In this document: in pieces, positions 17,408-26,258 of the stretch
Layout: the number at the start of each line of letters is the position of its first letter
Position numbering within the stretch: position 1 is the first letter of the stretch
NCBI GenBank assembly: GCA_016933025.1
Contig: JAFGBT010000006.1
Coordinates: forward strand, 62,001-126,000
DNA: 64,000 nt
Direction of reading: 5' to 3'
Source of the DNA: Spirochaetota bacterium
GTDB taxonomy: Bacteria; Spirochaetota; UBA4802; UBA5550
The notes under the pieces: model-generated
Database searches by the model: none
Told to the model about the DNA's origin: nothing
What the model saw: the letters and a program-made list of their open reading frames with translations, nothing else
Position numbers and translations under genes: made by a program

Positions 17408-18313
17408 TCAGGGCCACCTAACGCTCCTGAAGAGAGACCCTCCCGGCGCAACCGACGCCCCCGGCATCACTACAGAGTCCTCGACCAGAGCTCCCTCTCC
17501 GACGTCGCCGCCATCGCCGATAACCGATCGGACTATCTTCGCGCCGGCGCCAATTAGCGCCAGGGGCGAGACGGCCGACGGCGCCAGTCCGGTCGCGCGT
17601 CTGACCCTTTCCCGCAACGGCCCGGCCGTGTCTATGAGATCGACATTAGCTCGCCGGTACGACTCAATGGTGCCAATATCATGCCATGATACCGCTGTCT
17701 CGCAGCAGCCGAGCAGGCCTTCCCGCGCAAGACCGATCAGCCCCGTCTCAACGATATCAGAATACCCCTGTTTCAAAAAGTCGAACACCCGGGGGGAGAG
17801 AACGGCCATCCCAAGAAAATCATGCTCCGGCTTCCCCTGATGGTTAAGCATGTTGCGGAGGTCGACGACCTTACCCTCCGACACGGTAACGCGGGCTCCG
17901 CCGCCCGCTTGCCTGCTCAGCGCCAGCATCCCGCCGGAAGGCGACGCCTCGTACGCCGCGATGACGTCTTTCAAATCAATATCGGCGATAATGTCGCTGT
18001 TCATATAGACAAAGGGCCCGTCCATGAAATGTCCGCGGCAATTCATAAGCCCCCCGCCCGTGCCGAGGAGCTGAGATTCAATGGAGAAGGTCATCGACAC
18101 GCCGAAATAATCATGGTCACGGAAAAATTCCTCAATCATCTGTGAGCGGTGGTGAAGATTACAGACGACCTGTCCGATCCCCGCCTCTTTCAGGAGCGCA
18201 AGGGCATAGCAGATTGATGGAACGTTGAGCACCGGCACCAGGGGTTTGGGGAGCCGGTCTGTTATGGGACGTAGTCGCTCGCCGTAGCCCGCCGCGAGGA
18301 GAAATGCCTTCAT
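17408..18313 (-). CDS. Sugar-phosphate nucleotidyltransferase, MurU-like
   Basis: The 301-residue protein has an NTP-transferase fold: LLAAGYGERLRPITDRLPKPLVPV (residues 5-28), GTGGGLMNC near 86 and a metal-site Asp in YMNSDI near 105. It resembles MurU, which makes UDP-MurNAc from MurNAc-1-phosphate, and also mannose-1-phosphate guanylyltransferase. A C-terminal segment from about residue 245 has hexapeptide-like repeats (IGAGAKIVRSVIGDG...), which the Pseudomonas MurU lacks as I recall. The AmgK-like kinase gene nearby favours the MurU reading. No good ribosome-binding site precedes the ATG. The 3' end converges on the 6S-like RNA. Confidence 0.75.
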   Translation of the reverse strand: MKAFLLAAGYGERLRPITDRLPKPLVPVLNVPSICYALALLKEAGIGQVVCNLHHRSQMIEEFFRDHDYFGVSMTFSIESQLLGTGGGLMNCRGHFMDGPFVYMNSDIIADIDLKDVIAAYEASPSGGMLALSRQAGGGARVTVSEGKVVDLRNMLNHQGKPEHDFLGMAVLSPRVFDFLKQGYSDIVETGLIGLAREGLLGCCETAVSWHDIGTIESYRRANVDLIDTAGPLRERVRRATGLAPSAVSPLALIGAGAKIVRSVIGDGGDVGEGALVEDSVVMPGASVAPGGSLFRSVRWP

Positions 18314-18417
18314 GGGGGTGGAGCATATCGCAGGAACAGCTTTATGTCAAGCATATGAAGGGACCGCGCTGGCTGGGTCACGCGACCCCGCCCGCGTGCG
18401 GCTATGATTAATTATTA

Positions 18418-18446
18418 TTGACACGCGCACATTGCCTTGTTATATA
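18418..18446 (+). promoter_or_regulatory. Probable promoter of the alpha/beta hydrolase gene
   Basis: Perfect TTGACA and TATATA are 17 bases apart. The start would fall about 25 bases before the ATG, and a TTG in frame at 18437 lies inside the promoter, which argues against using it. Confidence 0.6.
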
Positions 18447-18478
18447 CTCAAATCATTCAAAAAAACGGAGAAATCATC

Positions 18479-19474
18479 ATGACCGGCAAAAAGCAAAAGA
18501 TCCTGATCGCCATAAGCGCCGCCGCGATACTCGCGCTGGCGCTGATTATCCCACAGACGCGTCTATTCAAACCGTCACTCGGCGCGCGGATGGCCCGCAT
18601 GACGGTGAAGCTCTATCTCGCCCCCGCGTTCGCAAGCGAGGACTTCGTTCAAAACGTCAGGAACAGACTTGAGAACATCAGTATGCTCGCCCTGCTCCCG
18701 CCGGGAACAAGCGTCGAAGAGATTTCCATTGGCGACATGAAGGCCGACTGGATATGCGCGAGCGGCGTAGACCCGAAAATAAAGAAGGCAATCCTCTACC
18801 TGCATGGCGGAGGATTCCTCGCCGGCTCCCGCAACACCCACCGCGAGATGGTGGTCCGCATATCGAAGGCGTCCGGCATCCCCGCGCTGGTCCCCGAATA
18901 CCGAAGGGCGCCGGAACACAAATTCCCTGCGGCCCTCGACGACTGCCTCGCCGCGTACCGCTGGCTCCTCGCTCAGGGCTACACTCCGAAAAACATTGCA
19001 ATCGGGGGCGACTCGGCGGGCGGCTGCCTCACGGTGATGACCCTTCTATCGCTCCGTGACGCCGGGACCCCGCTTCCCGGAGCGGCGTTTCTCATATCGC
19101 CCCTCACCGACGCAGTCAACTTCGACGGGGAATCAATCAAGACAAAGGACGGCATAGACCCGTGGTTCAACCCGAAAGACATGCCGAGGCACCTCGGCCT
19201 TTTCACCGACAACTATAATATCAAATCGCCCCTTCTCTCGCCGGTTCGGCAGAACCTCGCGGGCCTTCCGCCCCTGCTCATCCACGTGGGGACCGACGAG
19301 ATCTTGCTGAGCGACTCCACCCGGCTGGCGGAACGCGCGAAGAAGGCGGGCGTTGACGCGACCATACGGGTATGGGACGGAATGTGGCACGTCTTTCAAT
19401 CCTTTGCCGTGATTATTCCCGAGGCCAGAGACGCCATCGAGGAAATCGGGGAATTCTTGAAGAAGCGTATATGA
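18479..19474 (+). CDS. Alpha/beta hydrolase, hormone-sensitive lipase family
   Basis: The 331-residue protein is a carboxylester hydrolase of the HSL (bacterial family IV) type. The oxyanion-hole motif HGGG is at residues 109-112 and the nucleophile Ser179 is in GGDSAGG. The Asp lies in HVGTDEILL near 265 and the His in WDGMWHVF near 300, so the triad is complete. A hydrophobic N-terminal segment (ILIAISAAAILALALII) would anchor it in the membrane. GGAG lies 8 bases before the ATG. It has its own promoter and sits opposite to its neighbours, between the MurU-like and AmgK-like genes. Its substrate is unknown. Confidence 0.88.
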   Translation: MTGKKQKILIAISAAAILALALIIPQTRLFKPSLGARMARMTVKLYLAPAFASEDFVQNVRNRLENISMLALLPPGTSVEEISIGDMKADWICASGVDPKIKKAILYLHGGGFLAGSRNTHREMVVRISKASGIPALVPEYRRAPEHKFPAALDDCLAAYRWLLAQGYTPKNIAIGGDSAGGCLTVMTLLSLRDAGTPLPGAAFLISPLTDAVNFDGESIKTKDGIDPWFNPKDMPRHLGLFTDNYNIKSPLLSPVRQNLAGLPPLLIHVGTDEILLSDSTRLAERAKKAGVDATIRVWDGMWHVFQSFAVIIPEARDAIEEIGEFLKKRI

Positions 19475-19490
19475 TAGATACTATTGCGGA

Positions 19491-20501
19491 TCAATGGCCG
19501 TGCAGATAGGCGCCGAGTATGCGCCATGCGTTCCTGAGCTCCGCCTGACGGTCGGCGTAGTCTCCCAGATAAGCGATCGTCGGCCGGATGTACCGCTCGA
19601 ACCGCCGGTTATTGCGGACAGCGGCCTGGTAGCCGAAGGTACCCAGAGCCTTCACGTTCCTCTGGAAGGCCATGATGTCGAAGTAATAATTGAATTCGTC
19701 GCGCCCCATTGAAAGAATGCCCATCTCCTTCCCTCCCTCAAAATAAAATTCCTTCAGGCGCTCAAAAACGACAGTCTCCAGCGTCACGTATGAATCCCGG
19801 AGCAGCGACACGGCGTCGTACTGCGGGAGACCCATTCGCGCGTCCTGGAAGTCAATTATATAGGGGATTTCATCGCATACTATGATGTTCCTCGAATGGT
19901 AATCCCTGTGGTTCAGCACAAAAAGTTCCGGGCGGTACAGCATTCCGGATATCGCGTGGAACTCCGCTCTCAGGGCCTTCAGGTCATTACCGGGCAGATT
20001 TGCCCTGAAGTACGCGCCGAGGGCATGCTCGATGAAAAAGTTGAACTCGAACATCAGCTTGTCAATGTCAAAGAAAAGGGAGAAGGGCGTTTCGCCCTTC
20101 CCCCGTATCATCTGTATACTAAAGAGGTTTTCAAGACATGACTCGTATAAACGGCCGATTGTATCCGCATCAACGAGGGGCAAGACAAATTCCAGAAGAT
20201 CATCGCCGAGGTCCTGCATGAGAAACAGGCCGCGTCTTCCGTCCGATGCGTATAGTTCCGGCACCGGGACGGTATCTTTGAGGAGGCGGTAGACCACCGT
20301 AAAGGGGTACTCGCTTTCACGCGCGTTGATAAAGCCGGGATCGACGCAGAGGACAACAGTCGCATGGTCCGTGCTCACCCGGTAATAGGCGCGCGTCGAC
20401 GCGTCGCCGTCAAGCCGCGCCACCTTCGTGTAACCGGGGACATGCTCGTCGAGAAACGAGCGGATGTTTTCATCGACCTGGAATACCATCGCGGTTCTCA
20501 C
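19491..20501 (-). CDS. amgK: AmgK-like anomeric amino-sugar kinase (aminoglycoside phosphotransferase family)
   Basis: The 336-residue kinase has GDASTRAYYRV (residues 32-42), the catalytic loop HRDYHSRN (198-205, base Asp200) and the metal motif IDFQD (216-220), then MGLPQYDAVSLLRD. These match AmgK, which phosphorylates MurNAc and GlcNAc at C1 in peptidoglycan recycling, better than true aminoglycoside kinases. It begins only 6 bases after the ftsZ stop, with a GTG start whose GGAG overlaps the end of ftsZ, so it is the last gene of the dcw operon. A nearby MurU-like gene would complete the MurNAc salvage route. It converges with the hydrolase gene 16 bases away. Confidence 0.8.
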   Translation of the reverse strand: MRTAMVFQVDENIRSFLDEHVPGYTKVARLDGDASTRAYYRVSTDHATVVLCVDPGFINARESEYPFTVVYRLLKDTVPVPELYASDGRRGLFLMQDLGDDLLEFVLPLVDADTIGRLYESCLENLFSIQMIRGKGETPFSLFFDIDKLMFEFNFFIEHALGAYFRANLPGNDLKALRAEFHAISGMLYRPELFVLNHRDYHSRNIIVCDEIPYIIDFQDARMGLPQYDAVSLLRDSYVTLETVVFERLKEFYFEGGKEMGILSMGRDEFNYYFDIMAFQRNVKALGTFGYQAAVRNNRRFERYIRPTIAYLGDYADRQAELRNAWRILGAYLHGH

Positions 20502-20507
20502 GGTTTG

Positions 20508-21677
20508 CTACTCCACCCCCCGCCGTAAAAACGCCGGGATATCGAGGTCCTCGTTCTGGAAATCACGCGACCGTTTCCGCTCGTAATCGAGGGAAAAAGT
20601 CTGGAGGCTGGCGGGGACCCGTTTCTCCGTCCTGGTCTGGCTGCCCTCGATGAGAGTCAGGGACGTGCCATTCCGCGCATCTGTCTGCTGGGCAGGACCG
20701 CCCCGGTTGACCATGTTCTTGCGCCGGTCGAATCCGGTTGCGATCACCGTCACGCGGACCCTGTCCGACAGGGCCGGGTCGATGGTTGTGCCGAATATGA
20801 TATTCGCCTCGGGATCCACCTGCCGGGTGACGACATCGGTTACCTCGTTCACCTCATGGAGTGAGAGGTCGTTGCCGCCTGCGATATTGATGAGTACCGC
20901 CTTTGCGCCCTCGATGCTGGTTTCCTCGAGGAGCGGGCTGTTGATGGCCTGTTGGGTCGCCTCGAGCGCCTTGTTCTCGCCGGTGCCGATGCCGACCCCC
21001 ATGAGCGCGTCGCCGGTCTCCTTCATCACCGTGCGGACATCGGCGAAATCGACGTTCACCAGGCCCGTGACCATGATGAGGTCCGCGATTCCCTGCACGC
21101 CCTGTCGTAAAATATCATCCGCCAGTTTGAAGGCGTCCTCGATCGGCGTGCGCCGGTCGATGATCTTGAGAAGAAGGTCGTTGTGGATCGTGATCAGCGT
21201 ATCCACCTTTTCTTTCAGGTTGGCGATCCCCTGTTCGGCCTGGCCGAGACGCTTCTTGCCCTCAACCTTGAAGGGCTTGGTCACCACGCCGACAACGAGG
21301 GCCGAATGCTCCTTGGCCACCTCCGCCACTATCGGAGCCGCCCCGGTTCCGGTGCCGCCGCCCATCCCGGCGGTAACGAAAACCATGTCGCCGCCCTTCA
21401 GGGCCTTGTGGATCTTGTCCCGGTCCTCGTTCGCCGCTTCGCGGCCGACGTTGGGGTCCGCCCCCGCGCCGAGTCCCCGGGTCAGTTTCGTGCCGATCTG
21501 GATCTTGGTCTGCGCGAAGCTGTCCCTGAGCTGCTGCGCGTCGGTGTTCACCACGATGAACTCGACGCCTTCCATGCCGGTTGCGATCATCCGGTTAACG
21601 GCATTGCATCCCGCGCCGCCGACACCGACGACCTTGATGACCGTGTTCAAAGGCTTCTCTTCTTCCAGTTTAAACAT
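20508..21677 (-). CDS. ftsZ: Cell division protein FtsZ
   Basis: FtsZ is the bacterial tubulin that forms the division ring. The 389-residue protein has the GTP-binding signature GGGTGTG at residues 106-112, the N-terminal [14 protein letters not shown], and the T7 loop region [11 protein letters not shown]. After a linker of about 50 residues the conserved C-terminal peptide DIPAFLRR, the site for FtsA and other partners, is present. It lies 117 bases after ftsA, a larger gap than elsewhere in the cluster, and 6 bases before the AmgK-like gene. Confidence 0.98.
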   Translation of the reverse strand: MFKLEEEKPLNTVIKVVGVGGAGCNAVNRMIATGMEGVEFIVVNTDAQQLRDSFAQTKIQIGTKLTRGLGAGADPNVGREAANEDRDKIHKALKGGDMVFVTAGMGGGTGTGAAPIVAEVAKEHSALVVGVVTKPFKVEGKKRLGQAEQGIANLKEKVDTLITIHNDLLLKIIDRRTPIEDAFKLADDILRQGVQGIADLIMVTGLVNVDFADVRTVMKETGDALMGVGIGTGENKALEATQQAINSPLLEETSIEGAKAVLINIAGGNDLSLHEVNEVTDVVTRQVDPEANIIFGTTIDPALSDRVRVTVIATGFDRRKNMVNRGGPAQQTDARNGTSLTLIEGSQTRTEKRVPASLQTFSLDYERKRSRDFQNEDLDIPAFLRRGVE

Positions 21678-21794
21678 GTCTTTCCCCCTTCAGTGTTATG
21701 TCTCATTAGCCTATATGTTTTCGCCGTAGCGTATAGTATAGTATTGGTTCATCAACGGCGGTATTTGAAACATCGCCTTGGGTGAACCGTGCGC

Positions 21795-23018
21795 CTACAG
21801 GTACTCCTCCAGCCATTTCTTCACTTTCCCGAAAACGCTGCCGCCCCGGTCGGGCGACAGCTTCTTGCCCCTCAACTGGCTCATCCTGAGCCCGTACTTC
21901 AAGAGTCCCACTCCGCAGGCGAACTGCGGTGTCGCAACCCGGTCCGCCAGGCCCGCGACGTCGCGCGGCATGCCGATCCTCACCGGCATGTTGAAGACAC
22001 GCTCGGCCGCCTCGATTGAGCCATCCAGCATGCTGGCGCCGCCGGTCAGGACGATACCCGCCGCGAGCATCTCCTTCTTGCCGCTCAGCATCAGCTCGCG
22101 CTCTATCATCTCCATCATCTCGGCAACCCGCGGCTCTATGATCTGAGTCAGCTCCTGGCGAAGCAGCTTGCGCGGCGGCCTTCCGCCCACTGAAGGAACT
22201 TCAACCACCTCGGACGGGTCGACCAGGTCCAGGACCGCGCAGCCGTATTTCTTCTTTATGAGCTCGGCGGACTCGATCGGCGTCCTGAGCCCTATCGATA
22301 TATCGTTGGTGACGTGTATCCCGCCGATCGAAAGGACCGTCGAATAGGCGACGCCCCCCTCAAGATAAACCATGATATCGACTGTCCCCCCGCCGATGTC
22401 TATCAGCGCGACCCCCAGCTCCATCTCGTCCCGCGAAAGGACGGCATCGGCAGCCGCGAGCGGGTTAAAAACGATGTCCCGGTACTGGAACCCCGCCTTT
22501 TCCACGGCCTTGATCATGTTCTGAATATTGGATGACGCCCCGGTGACGATATGCACCTCGGCTTCCAGGCGCACCCCGCTCATGCCGATCGGGTCCTTGA
22601 TGCCGATCTGGTCGTCCACAGAAAATTCCTTCGAGAGCACGTGGAGTATCTCGCGGTCTACCGGTATCACGATCGCCTGGGCCGCTTCGATGACCCGCTT
22701 GACGTCGTGCGCGGCGATCGTCCGATTCCGGCTCGACACCGCTACGACCCCGCGCGAGTTCTGGCCCTTTACGTGCTGGCCGCTGACCCCCACGATGACA
22801 TCGGCCGCCTCATAGCCGGCCATCAACTCAGCCTCGTCGATGGCCTTCACGACCGACGCCGTGGTATTGTCGATGTTGACGATAACGCCGTTCTTGAGAC
22901 CCTTCGATGGAGTCACGCCCACGCCTATCACCTCGACCATGTTGTTCTCATTCATGACGCCGATGACCGCGCAGGTCTTGGTGGTTCCGATATCCAGCCC
23001 AACCAGTATGTCTTCCAT
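21795..23018 (-). CDS. ftsA: Cell division protein FtsA
   Basis: This 407-residue actin-like ATPase tethers FtsZ to the membrane. Motifs are VGLDIGTTKTCAVIG (phosphate 1, residues 6-20), ALIDIGGGTVDIMVY (phosphate 2, near 205) and GIVLTGGAS near 337. A SHS2 domain interrupts the fold in the usual place. The tail ends with the amphipathic helix KVKKWLEEYL, the membrane-targeting sequence. It starts 14 bases after ftsQ and precedes ftsZ. Confidence 0.97.
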   Translation of the reverse strand: MEDILVGLDIGTTKTCAVIGVMNENNMVEVIGVGVTPSKGLKNGVIVNIDNTTASVVKAIDEAELMAGYEAADVIVGVSGQHVKGQNSRGVVAVSSRNRTIAAHDVKRVIEAAQAIVIPVDREILHVLSKEFSVDDQIGIKDPIGMSGVRLEAEVHIVTGASSNIQNMIKAVEKAGFQYRDIVFNPLAAADAVLSRDEMELGVALIDIGGGTVDIMVYLEGGVAYSTVLSIGGIHVTNDISIGLRTPIESAELIKKKYGCAVLDLVDPSEVVEVPSVGGRPPRKLLRQELTQIIEPRVAEMMEMIERELMLSGKKEMLAAGIVLTGGASMLDGSIEAAERVFNMPVRIGMPRDVAGLADRVATPQFACGVGLLKYGLRMSQLRGKKLSPDRGGSVFGKVKKWLEEYL

Positions 23019-23032
23019 ACTATACTCCTATT

Positions 23033-23725
23033 TTACCTGACAATGACCGCATTGCCAGACAGGTTAATCTCATCCGGATACTGCTCAACGCTGTCGCAAT
23101 AGCCGATTATATATTTCAGGCGAATAAAGCTCGCCTCATCCGGCTTCATGGTGAACTCTGTTTTTCTCCCGCGGAGCATAACCCTGATCCACCTCCCGGC
23201 CTGGTGTATCTCCGAAAGCTCGCGGTAGACCGCCGGGTTCGTCTTCTTCACCCTGTCGAGCAGGACAAAGAGCCGCCCGGCCCGGGACGCAGAAGAGCCG
23301 TCCGGGGCGTATCCGACGGAAAGGTAAATGACCGGGATCCTGGCGGTATGCACGTCGTTCCTGGATATCACCTGCCGCTCCGCGTCCAGCTCGTACAGGA
23401 CCGACCCGTCTTCCCCCGGAACAACGACAATCAGCTCCGGGGTTCGTTCAACAACGGTCACCACCAGGTTCCCCTTCTCCTCGTCGATCCGGTATGAATC
23501 TATGAATCCGTTTCTCTCTATCGCCTTTTCGAGAGAATCCAGGTCTATCACAATCCCGGCCTCCGTCGCCCGGTAGCGGGCGCCCCGAACTATATCATAC
23601 TTTGACAGAAGCTTCAGCCCCTTGAAGGCGATGGCCTTGACCGTGCGGACGTTTTTCGCCGCGAGCGTTCCCGGCGTCGCGAGGATCACGAAAGCAATAG
23701 CCGTTGTGAGCAGTCTGGTCTTCAT
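23033..23725 (-). CDS. ftsQ: Cell division protein FtsQ/DivIB
   Basis: This 230-residue divisome protein has an N-terminal hydrophobic segment (residues 5-22), then a POTRA domain (VKAIAFKGLKLLSK to VVERTPELIVV, about 30-95) and an FtsQ-type beta domain. The cytoplasmic tail is only about four residues, and the segment ends in PGTLAAKN, which looks like a cleavable signal peptide; usual FtsQ has a longer tail and an uncleaved helix. Identity rests on the POTRA pattern and on position between murC and ftsA. It starts 4 bases after murC. Confidence 0.85.
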   Translation of the reverse strand: MKTRLLTTAIAFVILATPGTLAAKNVRTVKAIAFKGLKLLSKYDIVRGARYRATEAGIVIDLDSLEKAIERNGFIDSYRIDEEKGNLVVTVVERTPELIVVVPGEDGSVLYELDAERQVISRNDVHTARIPVIYLSVGYAPDGSSASRAGRLFVLLDRVKKTNPAVYRELSEIHQAGRWIRVMLRGRKTEFTMKPDEASFIRLKYIIGYCDSVEQYPDEINLSGNAVIVR

Positions 23726-23729
23726 CGCC

Positions 23730-25106
23730 TCAGTGCGCCCTCTTTTTTATCTCTTCAATGATACGTGCGCCCGCCTTGTAAATGTCGCCGGCGCCCAGCG
23801 TCAAAACTACATCGTCATCCCGGACCCGCCTGGCGATCTGCCCGGGTATATCCTCAAAACACGAAATGATAACGGCCTCCCGACCTTCATGCTTTAATAC
23901 CGCCTCCCGAATAAGCTGAGAGGTGACCCCCTCGATCGGCTGTTCCCCGGCCGGATATATCTCGGTCAGGAAGAGCTCGTCGGCGTTGGCGAAGGACTGG
24001 CCGAACTCGTCCCACAGGAGCTGCGTCCTGGTGTACCGGTGCGGCTGGAAGACCACGACGATCCTCTTCTCAAGGCGCTTCAGCGCCTCAAGGGTCGCCC
24101 GTATCTCCGTGGGATGGTGGCCGTAATCATCATAGACCCGCACGCCGTTCGCCTCGCCGATGAGCTCCAGCCGCCTCCCGACGCCGCGGAACTCAGCGAG
24201 CCCGTCGCGTACCGAGGCGACCGGGAGGTCCAGCTCGAGCGCCACGGCTATGACCGAGAGGGAGTTGACCACGTTGTGGTTCCCCAGCTGGCGAATGGAA
24301 AAATCGCCGACCGCCTCGTTTTTATAAAGACAACGGAAAGAGGTCATGCCCTTCGACATGGCAATGTCAGTCGCCCTGAAATCAGCGTCATCGGAGAGGC
24401 CGTAGGTAACGTAGGGCCGCTCGACCCGGGGGAGGAGCTCACGCACCGCGGCGTCGTCGACGCAGAGTACCGAGTAGCCGTAAAAGGGGATGTTATTCAT
24501 GTATGATAAAAAGGCGTCCTTGAGCCCCTGGAAATACTTGTAGTAATCCAGGTGATCCGCGTCGATGTTAGAAACGATGCCGATGCAGGGAAGTAGCTTT
24601 AGAAAGGAGCCATCCGACTCGTCCGCCTCGAACACGATGTACTCGCCCTCCCCGACCCTGGCGTTGGTGTTGAAGTTCAGGACCTTCCCGCCGACGACGG
24701 CCGTGGGATTGATCCCGCCATGATAAAGAACGTACGAGAGCATAGATGTTATGGTTGTTTTGCCGTGGGTACCGGCCACGCCGATCCCGTGCTTCATCCT
24801 GATCAACTCGGCAAGCATCTCTGAGCGGTGGATTACCGGGATGCCCCTCTTCCGTGCTTCGACCAGCTCCGGGTTGCTTCCGGCGATCGCGCTGGAGGTG
24901 ACGACGACGTGGCAGTCGGTTATATTGGACGACCGGTGACCGATGAATATTTTCGCTCCCAGCGATCCGAGCCTCCGCGTCTGGTCTGATTCGACCAGGT
25001 CGGACCCTGAGACCTCGTATCCCAGGTTGATCAGGATCTCGGCTATGCCGCTCATGCCGATCCCGCCGATCCCGATGAAATGCATTTTTTTCGATTTTCT
25101 GAACAT
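23730..25106 (-). CDS. murC: UDP-N-acetylmuramate-L-alanine ligase
   Basis: MurC adds L-Ala to UDP-MurNAc, the first peptide step of peptidoglycan precursor synthesis. The 458-residue protein has the N-terminal FIGIGGIGMSGIAEIL, the ATP loop GTHGKTTITSML near residue 112, and DDYGHHPTEI near 325, the typical MurC signature. Its start is 3 bases after the murG stop. Length is normal. Confidence 0.97.
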   Translation of the reverse strand: MFRKSKKMHFIGIGGIGMSGIAEILINLGYEVSGSDLVESDQTRRLGSLGAKIFIGHRSSNITDCHVVVTSSAIAGSNPELVEARKRGIPVIHRSEMLAELIRMKHGIGVAGTHGKTTITSMLSYVLYHGGINPTAVVGGKVLNFNTNARVGEGEYIVFEADESDGSFLKLLPCIGIVSNIDADHLDYYKYFQGLKDAFLSYMNNIPFYGYSVLCVDDAAVRELLPRVERPYVTYGLSDDADFRATDIAMSKGMTSFRCLYKNEAVGDFSIRQLGNHNVVNSLSVIAVALELDLPVASVRDGLAEFRGVGRRLELIGEANGVRVYDDYGHHPTEIRATLEALKRLEKRIVVVFQPHRYTRTQLLWDEFGQSFANADELFLTEIYPAGEQPIEGVTSQLIREAVLKHEGREAVIISCFEDIPGQIARRVRDDDVVLTLGAGDIYKAGARIIEEIKKRAH

Positions 25107-25109
25107 ATC

Positions 25110-26258
25110 TTACTTCCCGCCCTCACGTTGTTCCGCCAGGGCCCGTTCCGTCTCCGCCAGCACGTCCCGCGCGATCACGCCCGAGGCGTCCACCAGGCCG
25201 GCCGCCAGCGCCTTCTCCGACATCCTCTGGAGCGCGCGGGCGTTGTTCAGCAGGTCCTGGAGAACCGGCATTACCTTTTCCGCGACCGCGTCCTCGTTGG
25301 AAACCTTTACCGCCGCGCCGGCCCGAACGAACTCGTCGGCGTTCCGATCCTGGTGGTTGTCGGCCGCGTGCGGATAGGGGATCTGGATCGACGGTATCCC
25401 CATCGCCGCCAGCTCCATCATCACGCCCGCGCCCGACCGGGATATGGCGATGTCCGCCGCCCGGTACGCAAGCCCCACCCGGTCGATGAAGGGAGACAGG
25501 TATATCGACCCTTCGCCGATCTCGTTATTGACTTTATCCTTGTAGGTCTGAAAGGAAAACCCGCCGGTGCTCCAAATAATGCCGATGCTCTTCAGCTCGT
25601 CCGAGTATCTCTTCTTGAGGTCGAATACAAGCTCGTTGATGCGTACCGCGCCCTGACTGCCGCCGATGACAAGAATCACCTTCTTGCAGTGTCCGAGGTG
25701 GAAGGCCTTCCGGGCATCATCCTTGAAGGCGTCCACCAGCACCTTTTTACGTATCGGGTTGCCGGCGATAACATAACGTTCAGGGAATTTCAGGTATTCA
25801 GCCGCACCCCTGAAGGTGCCGTAGACCTTCCGGGCCCACTTCTCGAAGAACCTGGTCACCTTGCCGGGCACCGAGTTCTGTTCGCACATGAATATCGGTA
25901 CGCCAAGCCGCCTGGCCGCGAGAAGCGCCGGCGCTGACACGTACCCGCCCATGCCGATCACCGCATGGATGTTGTGTTTCCTGATGAGCTGTATCGCCGC
26001 GAGTATGGCACTGGCAAACCTCGCGGGGAAGAAGAAAAGCTTAACCGGGTTCCTGGAAAACGACGGGGCCCCGTAAAGCTTCAGGTCCTCGACGGCGACA
26101 TCGCTTAACGAGGAAAAACGGGCATCCCGCTTCCCCGTGAGGAAGAGGGTCCGCGCGCCGGTCTCCCTGAATGTCTCGTACAGGGCGATACCCGGGCTTA
26201 TGTGCCCGCCGGTCCCGCCCGCGACGATAAGGACGTTTATATCATTCATTCCGTTCAC
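25110..26258 (-). CDS. murG: MurG, lipid II synthase (GlcNAc transferase)
   Basis: MurG adds GlcNAc to lipid I on the cytoplasmic membrane face to form lipid II. The GT28 protein has VLIVAGGTGGHISPG near the N-terminus, VIGMGGYVSAPAL near 95 and SRSGAGVMMELAAMG with the UDP-GlcNAc site near 270. I chose a GTG start that overlaps the ftsW stop as GTGA, with GAGG 7 bases upstream; an ATG two codons earlier (26264) and another at 26249 are possible. The tail is Glu/Arg-rich. About 382 residues. Confidence 0.96.
   Translation of the reverse strand: MNGMNDINVLIVAGGTGGHISPGIALYETFRETGARTLFLTGKRDARFSSLSDVAVEDLKLYGAPSFSRNPVKLFFFPARFASAILAAIQLIRKHNIHAVIGMGGYVSAPALLAARRLGVPIFMCEQNSVPGKVTRFFEKWARKVYGTFRGAAEYLKFPERYVIAGNPIRKKVLVDAFKDDARKAFHLGHCKKVILVIGGSQGAVRINELVFDLKKRYSDELKSIGIIWSTGGFSFQTYKDKVNNEIGEGSIYLSPFIDRVGLAYRAADIAISRSGAGVMMELAAMGIPSIQIPYPHAADNHQDRNADEFVRAGAAVKVSNEDAVAEKVMPVLQDLLNNARALQRMSEKALAAGLVDASGVIARDVLAETERALAEQREGGK

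Noticed and set aside
17183..17557. Rightward frame of 124 codons with a hydrophobic start
   Set aside because: It starts at TTG without a ribosome-binding site, covers the 6S-like RNA and runs antisense into the MurU-like gene.
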